Shown piece after piece: positions 5,558 through 13,666 of a stretch of DNA of 40,571 bases. A program made the translations under genes and the position numbers. The notes beneath the pieces were generated by a model. It did not search any database and had not been told where the DNA came from. It worked only from the letters and a program-made list of their open reading frames with translations. Source of the DNA: SZAS-103 sp038234715 (GTDB lineage Bacteria; Pseudomonadota; Gammaproteobacteria; Xanthomonadales; Xanthomonadaceae); contig JBBQTD010000027.1 of NCBI GenBank assembly GCA_038234715.1, forward strand, positions 1 through 40,571, read 5' to 3'. The number at the start of each line of letters is the position of its first letter. Positions within the stretch are counted from its first letter, which is position 1.

Positions 5558-8356
5558 TCAATCTGCACCCGCCCTGTCTTCCGGCAATCCGTTCGTCTTC
5601 AGATACGCCACATGCCGCTTGTGCGTGGCCTTGCTGTAGATGCCGTCACGGGGCGCGCCAAGCAGGATCTGCAGGTCGCTGACCACCTGGCCGCGTTCGC
5701 CGAGATGGAATGACTGGGCGATGACGCTCTCCGGTGTGTAGACGGGCGTCGCGTCATCATCGGGATGGGCAGCCGGCGGAGGCAGCGCGGCCACGCAGCG
5801 CCAGCGACCGAAGCCGACCGGTTTCACCTCTGCGCCGTCCGGCGGCGTCCACCCTGCCGTGGAGATGCGGTTGGCGACTTCAATCTGCTGTGCTGGCGTC
5901 GCTTCCGCAGGGGTCTTCGCGAGGTCAAGGCCACCCCAGGCTTTCCAGTCGTCCTGAGCGATCGCCAGCCCACCCGACTGCGCGCCCGGGTTGTGCCAGT
6001 TTGCGTCGGTCTCGCACAGCGCCATCTGCTGCCAGTACTTGTCCGGAGCTGCGGCCCGCTCGGCCAGCACCAGGGTCGGCGACAGGTCGCCGGCGCCGGT
6101 CGCGTAGTCCCTGTCCGGATCGACCCAGTTCCTGTCGTGCGATGCCTTGCCGATCGATTCCTTTTCGGGCGGCGTTTTGCCGATCGCTTCCTTGCCAATT
6201 GATTCCTTGCCGAGCGGTGCCTCGACAACCGATGCCTTGCCTAGCGTTACCTTGTCGTTCGATAGCTTCTCGAGCGGGACCTTGTCGGCAACGCGTGCCG
6301 GGTCGGACACCAGGTGACCGGCGCGCATGATGTTGGCGATGAAGGCGCGCTGTCCGCGGTCGGTCAGGTGCACGCCATCGGAGACGAAATAATCCGGCTG
6401 GCCCTCGGACACATCGCTCCACCGCGCGACCACGACATTCGGAAAGTCAGGTGCGACGCGATCGATCATCAGGTTGTTCGATTCCATCCAGCGCCTGGGC
6501 ACGTGCGTGTTCACCAGGATCACGCGCTTTGCGTCCTTGAGCGTGGTGAGGATCTGGCGCAGTTGGTCCTCGTAGACGTAACCGTTGGTACCCAGGTGGA
6601 CCACCACGACCAGCCGCAATGTTCCGGAATCGTGCAGAGCCTTGACCTGGGTAAGGACATCGGCTGCCTGCGACCCGACGGTGGCATGCACATCGGTTCC
6701 GTGCAGGGTGCCTTCCAGCAGTTGGCTCGAACCGAGCAGCACCGAATCGCCGACCGCGGTGAGCTTGTCGCCGGTGTAGGTGTCGACGGTTGGAGGATCG
6801 GGTTGCATGGGTTCGACAGGCAGGTCGGACTGCTCGGCCGGGGTGGGAAGATTGATCGCCGCAGTCTCAGCGGGTGACAAGGGCGTGCCATACCTGGAGC
6901 GGACGTGCTTCGGTCCGGCACCAGTTGCAGCCGCGCCATGGAGACCTGAGCCAATCGCATCCGCGCCGCTCGGATCAAGCACTGGATCGACCGCGCCACG
7001 CCCAGAGATCCGGTCACTGGACACAGGGTCGAGGTGAAGGGCTTCGCGCACGTCCTGCGCCGGCTCTGCAGCGGTCGGGGCACGCGAGAGCACCTCAGCG
7101 GTGACGCCAAAACCAAGCAGGACGATCATGGCGAGCGCAGTTGCACGGCGTACCACGCGCCGGCGTGAGGTCGCCACGCGCAAGTCGCTGCGCATGCGCT
7201 CGAGCGCGCCCTGGCGAATCGGCATTTCGACGTAACGGTAGGACAGTGCCGCGATGCCGATCGTAAGCGCCACCCGCAAGGCCAGGGCCGCGTGCACGTC
7301 GAGCATCCGCAGGTCGATTCCCGGGCGGGTCAGCATGAAGATCGGCCAGTGCCACAGGTAGATCCCGTAGGAACGCTGGCCAATCCAGCGCAACGGTTTG
7401 CAATCGAGCCATTGGCCGAAGGCAAGGCCCGGATGCGAAGCCATCGCGATCACCGCCATGCTGGTGACGTCGGCGAGCAGCAGCCCCCACGGATACAGGG
7501 CCGTGGATTCCTCGCCGAGCCTGGCAAACAACGCCAGCAGCAAGGCCAGTGCAACCACGCCAACAACGACGCCGACCACGCGCGGGACGGCGCGCAGCGT
7601 CCGGCTGGCACGCCCGGGCTGCCACGCAAGGCCGAGGGCCGCGCCCAGCAGCAACGGGAAGCCGTGGGTATCGGTGCCGAAGTACAGGCGCGACGGATCG
7701 CCGTGTCCCGGATAGCCGATCTTCGCGGCCAGCACGGCCATCCAGGTCGCCGAAGCAATTGCCAGCGACCCCGCGACCACCGCCAGGGCGCGCCGGCCGA
7801 CCAGGGCCAGGCCCAACGGGACCAGGATAGCCCAGACGATGTAGAACTGTTCCTCGATGGCCAGCGACCACAGGTGCTGCAGCAAGGGCTGGCGACCGGT
7901 GGAGTCGAAGTACGAGACGTGGACGCTGAGCAGTTCCCAGTTGGTCAGGTAGGCCAGGCTCGCGAGGGTGTCGCCGCGCAGCCGCGGCAACGCGTCTGTG
8001 GCGATGATCGCGGCGGCGAAGGTCACGCAGACCATCATCAGCCAGACCGCAGGCAGCAGGCGCTTCGCGCGACGCCAATAGAATCTGCCGACGTTCAGGC
8101 GACCCGACTGCTGGATCTCGTCTGCGAGCAGGCCCGTGATCAGGAAGCCGGACAGGACGAAGAACAGGTCCACGCCCAGGTAGCCGCCCCGCGCCCAGTA
8201 GAGGTCGGCGTGGAAGAAAATGACCGCAACGACCGCGATCGCGCGCAGTCCATCCAGGCCGGCGATGTGGCGCGTGATCGAAGGGGTGGGTACGGGGGCT
8301 GGAACCGTGGCTTTCGTATCGCGACCAGCGTTGCGCACAAGCCTGGAACTGATCAT
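5558..8356 (-). CDS. Acyltransferase-3 / SGNH / Rpf-like / peptidoglycan-binding fusion protein
   Basis: A 932-residue membrane protein. Residues about 28-425 are an OafA/YrhL-type acyltransferase-3 domain with about ten or eleven membrane helices. Its motifs are His49 in FFHA, GVDLFFVLSGFLI (61-73), RRAKRLLP (95-102) and HLWSLAIEEQFY with Glu168/169. After the last helix (403-421) a periplasmic SGNH domain shows GDS (536-538), Gly561, GTN (589-591) and DGVH (Asp660, His663). A Lys-rich linker of ten pentapeptides covers 690-739. Then comes a domain like the resuscitation-promoting-factor core: WQQMALCETDANW with catalytic-type Glu782, GGLAIAQDDWKAWGG, QQIEVANR and a second Cys854 in RWRC. 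A PGBD1-like peptidoglycan-binding domain (about 877-927) ends it. AT3-SGNH proteins such as OatA move acyl groups across the membrane onto glycans; Rpf domains cleave peptidoglycan. The inferred job is envelope or peptidoglycan O-acylation plus remodelling. Rpf domains are best known from Actinobacteria. The frame is unbroken, so this is a true fusion. Confidence 0.9.
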   Translation of the reverse strand: MISSRLVRNAGRDTKATVPAPVPTPSITRHIAGLDGLRAIAVVAVIFFHADLYWARGGYLGVDLFFVLSGFLITGLLADEIQQSGRLNVGRFYWRRAKRLLPAVWLMMVCVTFAAAIIATDALPRLRGDTLASLAYLTNWELLSVHVSYFDSTGRQPLLQHLWSLAIEEQFYIVWAILVPLGLALVGRRALAVVAGSLAIASATWMAVLAAKIGYPGHGDPSRLYFGTDTHGFPLLLGAALGLAWQPGRASRTLRAVPRVVGVVVGVVALALLLALFARLGEESTALYPWGLLLADVTSMAVIAMASHPGLAFGQWLDCKPLRWIGQRSYGIYLWHWPIFMLTRPGIDLRMLDVHAALALRVALTIGIAALSYRYVEMPIRQGALERMRSDLRVATSRRRVVRRATALAMIVLLGFGVTAEVLSRAPTAAEPAQDVREALHLDPVSSDRISGRGAVDPVLDPSGADAIGSGLHGAAATGAGPKHVRSRYGTPLSPAETAAINLPTPAEQSDLPVEPMQPDPPTVDTYTGDKLTAVGDSVLLGSSQLLEGTLHGTDVHATVGSQAADVLTQVKALHDSGTLRLVVVVHLGTNGYVYEDQLRQILTTLKDAKRVILVNTHVPRRWMESNNLMIDRVAPDFPNVVVARWSDVSEGQPDYFVSDGVHLTDRGQRAFIANIMRAGHLVSDPARVADKVPLEKLSNDKVTLGKASVVEAPLGKESIGKEAIGKTPPEKESIGKASHDRNWVDPDRDYATGAGDLSPTLVLAERAAAPDKYWQQMALCETDANWHNPGAQSGGLAIAQDDWKAWGGLDLAKTPAEATPAQQIEVANRISTAGWTPPDGAEVKPVGFGRWRCVAALPPPAAHPDDDATPVYTPESVIAQSFHLGERGQVVSDLQILLGAPRDGIYSKATHKRHVAYLKTNGLPEDRAGAD
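6140..6289 (-). repeat. Ten tandem 15-nt units coding a Lys-rich pentapeptide linker
   Basis: Within the acyltransferase fusion, residues 690-739 read as ten five-residue units: ADKVP, LEKLS, NDKVT, LGKAS, VVEAP, LGKES, IGKEA, IGKTP, PEKES, IGKAS. Most have Lys at the third place. The linker joins the SGNH domain to the Rpf-like domain and is likely an extended, flexible, positively charged periplasmic spacer. Confidence 0.8.
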
Positions 8357-8441
8357 GACTCTCGGCGGGATTGGTAGTTACTGTTCTTAACGCAGGACAG
8401 AAGAGGGATAGGACACGAATTGAACGGAAATTTATCAAAAC

Positions 8442-8458
8442 TTTAACTAATGTTTAAC
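8442..8458 (-). promoter_or_regulatory. Candidate response-regulator box (PhoP-like direct repeat)
   Basis: On the minus strand GTTAAA is repeated with a 5-nt spacer (11-nt period) in an AT-rich patch that stands out in a GC-rich genome, about 86 nt upstream of the acyltransferase start. The arrangement resembles the (T/G)GTTTA-N5-(T/G)GTTTA box known for PhoP of enterobacteria. No clear -10 is visible at the expected distance. The assignment to PhoP is an inference. Confidence 0.35.
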
Positions 8459-8611
8459 TGGCGTCGGTCACGGCTTCGGCATCCCGAAGGGGCATGCTTC
8501 GAAGTCCGGATCGAGCCTCAGCAACCACGGCTGCCTTTCGGGATACTCCCTTTCGAAACGGCTTGCGCTGCAAGACGCACCGGATGGATGAAGCAGAAAA
8601 TTGTTGGGCGG

Positions 8612-10246
8612 TCACCTTGTTCCGCGCTCCTGGCGCGCCATCGATGCCGGCGAAGGCGGAAACAAGTCCACGATCTCCGGTGTCGCCCAGCCGCAACGCA
8701 GTCCCCACACATAGAACCCCACGCCGATGATCGCGACGACCAGCAGGTCCCATCCGTACGGAATCCAGTCGTGTCCGCCGAACTTCGCGCTGCCGGCCCA
8801 GGACACCGCGGCCATCGTCGGCATATAGACGATCAGCCAACGCGCGCCCGCGAGCTGCCGTCCAAAATCGTGCCAGCGCTTGCGGTGCTGGTAGTAAAAA
8901 TAGATCGGCAACGCCACGACGACGAGCAGGATGATCTCGCCGGTCAATGGCCATTTCGCCCAATACAACAGCTCGGTCGAGAACACGAAAGCAAGGCAGG
9001 CGAACACCGGGAGTCCGGGCATGCGCCAGGGTCGATGCGCAGTCGCGGCGGTGCGGCGCAGGGTCATCGCGCTGATCGGGCCGGTGAGGTAGGAAATGAT
9101 CGTCGCCACCGAGATCACCGCGGCGAGCTTGTCCCAGCCGGGGAATTTGAACATGAAGGCCAGCCCCACCACGAGATTGACCCACATCGCCGGCCGCGGC
9201 ACGCCGTAAACCGGGTGCACAGTACCCAGAACTTCAGGCATGGTGCCGTTCTTCTGCATGCCGTAGAGCATGCGCGAGGTCGTCGCCGTATAAGTGATAC
9301 CCGTCCCGCTGGGGCTGATGAAGGCATCGGCGTACAGGAGGATGGCCAGCCATTGCAGGTTGAGCAGCAGCGCCAGTTGGGCGAACGGTGAGCGGAAGTC
9401 GAGGCCATGCCAGCCAGCCTTCGCCAGCAGGTCGGGCGGAACCGAACCGAGAAACGCGACCTGCAATGCGATATAGACCACCGTCGCCAGTGCGATCGAA
9501 CCGAGCACCGCGAACGGCACGCTGCGTCCGGGATTGCGCGCTTCCCCGGCGAGATTCACCGGGCTCTGGAAGCCGTTGTAGCTGAACACGATACCGGCCG
9601 TTGCCACCGCCGTCAGCACCGCGGCAAGATCCATCACATGCGGCCCACCGTTGGTACCCACCGAGAAATTGGCGGGATGGAAACCGGTCAGCATCAGGCA
9701 CACCGCGGTCATCGCAGGCACGACCAGCTTGAACACGGTGATGATTGCGTTGGAGCGTGCGAACAGTTTCACGCTCCAGAAATTGATCAGGAAGTAGATG
9801 CCCACCAGCACGACCGCGATCGCCAGCCCCGCGGGCGCAATCTCGCCGTGGCCATCGGGAAGGTGCACGTAGAGAGCTTGTGCCCACGGCCACGGCCATG
9901 AAGCCATGTACTGGACCGACGCCTCGGCTTCGACGGGGATCACCGACACGATTGCGATCCAGTTCGCCCAAGCACCGATGAAGCCGACCAGCGAACCGTG
10001 CGAGTAGTGGCTATAGCGCACCATGCCGCCCGACTCGGGGAACATCGCACCGAGCTCGGCGTAGGTCAGCGCGATCGTGCTGATGATCAGGGCGCCGATC
10101 ACCCATGCAAGGGTCGCGTCGGGCCCGGCGAGTTTTGCCGCCCGCCAGGCACCGAACAGCCAGCCCGAGCCGATGATCGAGCCGAGGCCGGTGAGCATCA
10201 ACGCGAACGGGCCTACATCGCGGCGGATGGATGTGTCGTCGGACAT
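8612..10246 (-). CDS. APC-family amino acid permease
   Basis: A 544-residue integral inner-membrane transporter of the amino acid-polyamine-organocation superfamily. About twelve to fourteen hydrophobic helices are evident. The N-terminus has the family's helix-1 signature (LTGLGSIIGSGWLFG), and a charged loop NLAGEARNPGRSVP precedes helix 7, as in family members that import amino acids in symport with protons. The start is set at 10246 because AGGAG stands 5-6 nt before this ATG; a longer frame to 10339 has no such site and adds a Cys-rich, unlikely N-terminus. The substrate cannot be told from sequence. It lies downstream of mdh in the same direction with a 240-nt gap containing a possible terminator, so it is probably transcribed separately. 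Confidence 0.88.
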   Translation of the reverse strand: MSDDTSIRRDVGPFALMLTGLGSIIGSGWLFGAWRAAKLAGPDATLAWVIGALIISTIALTYAELGAMFPESGGMVRYSHYSHGSLVGFIGAWANWIAIVSVIPVEAEASVQYMASWPWPWAQALYVHLPDGHGEIAPAGLAIAVVLVGIYFLINFWSVKLFARSNAIITVFKLVVPAMTAVCLMLTGFHPANFSVGTNGGPHVMDLAAVLTAVATAGIVFSYNGFQSPVNLAGEARNPGRSVPFAVLGSIALATVVYIALQVAFLGSVPPDLLAKAGWHGLDFRSPFAQLALLLNLQWLAILLYADAFISPSGTGITYTATTSRMLYGMQKNGTMPEVLGTVHPVYGVPRPAMWVNLVVGLAFMFKFPGWDKLAAVISVATIISYLTGPISAMTLRRTAATAHRPWRMPGLPVFACLAFVFSTELLYWAKWPLTGEIILLVVVALPIYFYYQHRKRWHDFGRQLAGARWLIVYMPTMAAVSWAGSAKFGGHDWIPYGWDLLVVAIIGVGFYVWGLRCGWATPEIVDLFPPSPASMARQERGTR

Positions 10247-10440
10247 GGAAGCTCCTGGGGTGCCGAGGATGCATCCATGGTCGCAGGTTTGCGGCGACAA
10301 GGAACACCGCCCCTGCACGCAGTGCGGGCACCAGACCAAGGCCAGCGCTGCAGGGCCGCAGCAACAGCACCGGGCTATCCATCAGCCGGACTTGTCGCGA
10401 AGCACTGCTTGAAACGCTGGCGGGGCAACAGTCGGACAAC

Positions 10441-10482
10441 GGCGAGGCGACGGAAGCCACCCTTTCCGATCCTCGTCTCGCC
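10441..10482 (-). terminator. Candidate terminator after mdh
   Basis: On the minus strand, just after the mdh stop codon, GGCGAGACGA (10482-10473) pairs with TCGCCTCGCC (10450-10441, one G-T pair), and inside it CGGAA (10468-10464) pairs with TTCCG (10455-10451), with a 4-nt bulge. The following GTTGT is a poor T tract, so it may be a weak terminator or a 3'-end stabilising hairpin. Confidence 0.4.
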
Positions 10483-10486
10483 GCGA

Positions 10487-11470
10487 CTATTTCGCGAACA
10501 GATGCTCCACGCCCGTGCGCTCCTCGCGCAGCTCCTTGTCGGTCTCATCCATGCGCGTGCGCGAGAAGTCGTTGATCGCCAGGCCCTGCACGATCTCGTA
10601 CACGCCGTTGCGGCACACGCAGGGATAGCCGTAGATGACGCCCGGTGCAATGCCGTAGCTTCCATCGGACGGGATGCCCATCGATGCCCAGTCGCCGTCG
10701 GCGGTGCCAAGCGCCCATGAGCGCATGTGGTCGATCGCGGCAGATGCCGCGGATGCGGCCGACGAAGCGCCACGCGCCTTGATGATTGCCGCGCCGCGTT
10801 GCTGCACGGTGGGGATGAAGCTGGTCTCATACCATCCCGTGTCGACCTGCGCCATCGCGGCCGAACCCTTCACCACCGCGTGATGCAGGTCGGGATACTG
10901 CGTGGAACTGTGGTTGCCCCAGATCGTCACGCGCTGGATGTCGGTGTTTTTCGCGCCGGTCTTCTCGGCAAGTTGCGAGATAGCGCGGTTGTGGTCCAGG
11001 CGCACCATCGCAGTGAAGCAGCGTGGATCGAGGTCCGGTGCGTTCTGCTGCGCAATCAGGGCATTGGTGTTGGCGGGGTTGCCGACCACGAGCACCTTGA
11101 TGTTGCGGCTTGCATGCGCATTGATCGCCCTGCCCTGCGGCCCGAAGATCGCGCCGTTGGCTTCGAGCAGGTCCTTGCGTTCCATGCCCGGACCACGCGG
11201 ACGCGCACCGACCAACAGTGCGTAATCCGCATCCTTGAATGCGACATTGGGATCATCCGTCGCGACCACGCCGTGCAAGGTCGGGAATGCGCAATCGTTG
11301 AGCTCCATGACCACGCCCTGCAACGCGGGCAATGCCGGCGTGACTTCGAGCAACTGCAGGATCACCGGCTGATCCGCGCCGAGCATGTCGCCGGCGGCGA
11401 TGCGGAACAGCAGGGCGTAACCGATCTGGCCGGCGGCGCCGGTGACTGCGACGCGAACGGGGGTTTTCAT
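10487..11470 (-). CDS. mdh: Malate dehydrogenase
   Basis: Catalyses NAD-dependent interconversion of malate and oxaloacetate in the TCA cycle, in the cytoplasm. The 327-residue protein has the nucleotide-binding loop TGAAGQIG (10-17), the mobile-loop arginines in ARPRGPGMERKD (89-100), the catalytic pair in VRLDHNRA (Asp159 region) and the proton-acceptor His187 in IWGNHSSTQYPD. Length and motifs fit the cytosolic-type MDH group found in many Proteobacteria and eukaryotic cytosol, rather than the E. coli type. GGAG stands a few bases before the ATG. An Ala/Ser-rich patch (GASSAASAASAAID) is a mild oddity of this protein. Upstream lies the aminotransferase in the same direction, separated by a long palindrome. 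Confidence 0.96.
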   Translation of the reverse strand: MKTPVRVAVTGAAGQIGYALLFRIAAGDMLGADQPVILQLLEVTPALPALQGVVMELNDCAFPTLHGVVATDDPNVAFKDADYALLVGARPRGPGMERKDLLEANGAIFGPQGRAINAHASRNIKVLVVGNPANTNALIAQQNAPDLDPRCFTAMVRLDHNRAISQLAEKTGAKNTDIQRVTIWGNHSSTQYPDLHHAVVKGSAAMAQVDTGWYETSFIPTVQQRGAAIIKARGASSAASAASAAIDHMRSWALGTADGDWASMGIPSDGSYGIAPGVIYGYPCVCRNGVYEIVQGLAINDFSRTRMDETDKELREERTGVEHLFAK

Positions 11471-11497
11471 GGAGGACTCCTCGAAAATATGGGAAGT

Positions 11498-11566
11498 GTC
11501 ATCGTGAGTGAAACGAAGGATCTGCTTCCATTTTGGGAGCAGATCCTTCGCTGCGCTCAGGATGAC
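11498..11566. repeat. 69-nt imperfect palindrome of the GTCATCCTGAGCG type
   Basis: The arms 11498-11529 and 11535-11566 pair over most of their length. The core CGAAGGATCTGCT (11514-11526) is perfectly complementary to 11538-11550, and the ends GTCATC/GATGAC also match. The right arm read on the minus strand begins GTCATCCTGAGCGCAGCGAA. I recall this motif as a dispersed intergenic repeat in many bacterial genomes, which is memory and not a search. It sits between the aminotransferase and mdh and could act as a terminator or be a non-autonomous mobile element. Confidence 0.65.
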
Positions 11567-11575
11567 AAGAAGGGG

Positions 11576-12775
11576 TTACTTCAATTCAGCGAAGAATTCC
11601 TGCACGCGCTTGAGGCCCTCATCGAGCTGGCTGGCGGGACAGGTATATGAGATCCGCAGTGCACGCGGCTCGCCGAACGCGACGCCGGGCACGCATGCCA
11701 CGCCCTTGACCTCGAGCAGCGCATTGCAGAAGTCCACGTCGTTGTCGATGCGGGTGGTTCCGTGCATCCTGCCGAACGCGCAGCTGATGTCTGGGAACAC
11801 ATAGAACGCGCCCTGCGGCTTCGGGCAGACCACGCCCGGGATCGCGCGCATCGCGCCGATCACGCGGTCGCGGCGTTCCTGGAACTCGGCGTTCTTCGCG
11901 ATCGGCACGTCCTGTGGGCCACTGAGTGCGGCGAGCGCAGCTGCACTGGTGACTTCGGGCAGGTTGGTGATGTGGTTGGAATTGAGGGTGACGACTGCGT
12001 TCGCAACCACTTCCGGAGCGGCGACGAAACCGATGCGCCAACCGGGCATGCCGTAGGTCTTCGAGCACGAATCCATGAAGATCACGCGCTCGCGCAGTTC
12101 GGGCTTGATCATCACGAAGTTGTGGTAGCCGATGCCGTCGAACACCATGCGGTTGTAGATGTCGTCGGTGATGATCCAGGTGTCCGGATACTTAACCAGC
12201 ACGTCGGCGAGCGCCGCGACTTCATCGCGCGTGTAGACCATGCCGGTAGGGTTCGACGGATTGTTGAACAGGAACACCTTGGGCTTCTGCGCGAGCGCGG
12301 TATCGAGCTGCGCGGGCGTGAGCTTGTAATCCTGATCCGGAGGGCACGGCAGCAACAGGACTTTTGCACCGACGATCTCGGCAATGTCCACGTAGCTGGT
12401 CCAGTACGGCGTCGGGAATGCGATCGTGTCGCCTTCGTTGAGCAGCACTTCCATCAGGTTGTAGAGCACGCCCTTCGCGCCGATGCCGATCGCGCAGTTC
12501 TTGCGCGTGTAGCCGGTCATGCCGACCTGGTCCATGTGCGCGATGAAGGCGTCGAGCAACGCGTCGGAACCGCGATTGCTGCCGTACTGGCCGCTGTCGT
12601 GGTCGAGCGCCTTGCGCACGGCGTCGTACACGTGCGGGCCGGGCAGGAAGTTCGGCACGCCGATCGAGAAACTGATGATGTCGCGGCCTTCGGACTTCAG
12701 GCGCTTGGCCTTCTCGGCGACGACCATGATCGCGCTCGGCTTGGCACGACCGACTCGCTGGGCGAGTTTCAGCAT
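11576..12775 (-). CDS. Pyridoxal-phosphate class I aminotransferase (aspartate aminotransferase type)
   Basis: A 399-residue cytoplasmic PLP enzyme of fold type I. The Schiff-base Lys239 lies in DSCSKTYGMPGWRIGF; NNPSNPTG (171-178) gives the PLP-contacting Asn; TDDIY (203-207) carries the Asp and Tyr that hold the cofactor; RISYTC near the C-terminus carries the carboxylate-binding Arg. This fits the Ib-type aspartate aminotransferases, which make aspartate from oxaloacetate and glutamate. The neighbouring mdh, which makes oxaloacetate, agrees with that substrate, though prephenate or other amino acid substrates are possible. The start at 12775 is preceded by GAGGG. A longer frame to 12919 crosses the divergent promoter region and lacks homology. 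Confidence 0.9.
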   Translation of the reverse strand: MLKLAQRVGRAKPSAIMVVAEKAKRLKSEGRDIISFSIGVPNFLPGPHVYDAVRKALDHDSGQYGSNRGSDALLDAFIAHMDQVGMTGYTRKNCAIGIGAKGVLYNLMEVLLNEGDTIAFPTPYWTSYVDIAEIVGAKVLLLPCPPDQDYKLTPAQLDTALAQKPKVFLFNNPSNPTGMVYTRDEVAALADVLVKYPDTWIITDDIYNRMVFDGIGYHNFVMIKPELRERVIFMDSCSKTYGMPGWRIGFVAAPEVVANAVVTLNSNHITNLPEVTSAAALAALSGPQDVPIAKNAEFQERRDRVIGAMRAIPGVVCPKPQGAFYVFPDISCAFGRMHGTTRIDNDVDFCNALLEVKGVACVPGVAFGEPRALRISYTCPASQLDEGLKRVQEFFAELK

Positions 12776-12892
12776 GGGGAACCCTCGGAAAGAGTCGAAT
12801 GCGAGGCCGAAAATGATATCACAGGGGATTGGTCCGGCTGGCTTGAACAAGCCCGATCGGACACGCACTATGCGGCTTCGAGGAGGATCGCG
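12776..12892. promoter_or_regulatory. Divergent promoter region
   Basis: This 117-nt gap lies between the aminotransferase (minus) and the lipoprotein operon (plus), so both must be initiated here. An AT-richer patch (AAAATGATATCA, about 12812-12823) is present, but I cannot place convincing -35/-10 pairs for either direction. Confidence 0.35.
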
Positions 12893-13666
12893 ATGAGTCT
12901 GCTGCACGACCGCCGACATGGCTTGAAGCCGCCTCCACCGCGAACGTGCGGATGGCGGTCGCCAGGCCGCGCGATGCTGTTCTGCGCGATGGCCTGCGCG
13001 CTGCTGACGGCCTGTACAACCACCGATGTGCGCACCGCGAGCGATGCATCAGGCGCACCGGTGCGGGTGCATGGCAGCGTCGTGCTGATCGAACCGGACA
13101 TCGAACTGTACGAAGTAGCGGCGGGCGGCATGTCCGAGCCGCGCCCGGAATGGACCCAGGCCGCGCGCCGCGCGTATCCGCAAGCTGCGCGCGACCTGCT
13201 TGCCGCACACGGTGCGACCCTGGTGCACGACTTCGTTCCACCACCCGCACTGCTACACGACGATCGCGTGCACCAGCTCCTGCTGCTGCACGCAGCGGTC
13301 GCGAACAGCATCCTGCTGCACAGCAAGCCGGGCAACGACCTGGCGACCAAGCACGGACAATTCGACTGGACGCTGGGGCCGGGCGTTTCGGTGCTGCGCG
13401 ATCGCACGGGCGCCGACTACGCGTTGTTCACCTATATCCGCGACAGCTATACCGGCGGCGGTCGCGCCGCGATGCGCGTGGTCGGCGCGCTGTTGCTCAG
13501 CGGCGACATCGGTGGCGGCGAACAGGTCGGACTCGCGTCGCTCGTCGACCTGCGTACAGGCCAGGTCGTCTGGTTCAACCTGCTCGTCGCTGAAAACGGC
13601 GACCTGCGCAGCGCGGATGGTGCGCGCGCAACGGTCGCGTCCCTGCTCAAGCGGATACCGCTGTGA
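12893..13666 (+). CDS. Putative outer-envelope lipoprotein, first gene of an M48 operon
   Basis: A 257-residue protein of a family I cannot name. It has an Arg-rich N-terminus, a hydrophobic stretch (about 28-40) and a lipobox LTAC with Cys41, so it should be exported and lipid-modified, then face the periplasm. The remainder has an alpha/beta look, with a Gly-rich stretch (DSYTGGGRAAMR) and a segment like LLLSGDIGGGEQVGLASLVDL. Such a pattern recalls small envelope proteins that associate with surfaces or with TonB-like beta structures, but this is weak. The start has a perfect AGGAGG 6 nt upstream (12881-12886); an internal Met28 would also leave the lipobox intact. The stop codon overlaps the start of the M48 protease (GTGA). 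Confidence 0.8.
   Translation: MSLLHDRRHGLKPPPPRTCGWRSPGRAMLFCAMACALLTACTTTDVRTASDASGAPVRVHGSVVLIEPDIELYEVAAGGMSEPRPEWTQAARRAYPQAARDLLAAHGATLVHDFVPPPALLHDDRVHQLLLLHAAVANSILLHSKPGNDLATKHGQFDWTLGPGVSVLRDRTGADYALFTYIRDSYTGGGRAAMRVVGALLLSGDIGGGEQVGLASLVDLRTGQVVWFNLLVAENGDLRSADGARATVASLLKRIPL

Noticed and set aside
7095..8438. Long open frame on the minus strand overlapping the acyltransferase
   Set aside because: It is a different frame of the same strand as the acyltransferase, is Arg/Pro/Ala-rich with no recognisable domain, and its length is explained by high GC content.
11762..12892. Upstream extension of the first lipoprotein frame opposite the aminotransferase gene
   Set aside because: The extension is antisense to a conserved enzyme; the ATG at 12893 has a perfect AGGAGG and opens directly into a lipoprotein signal.
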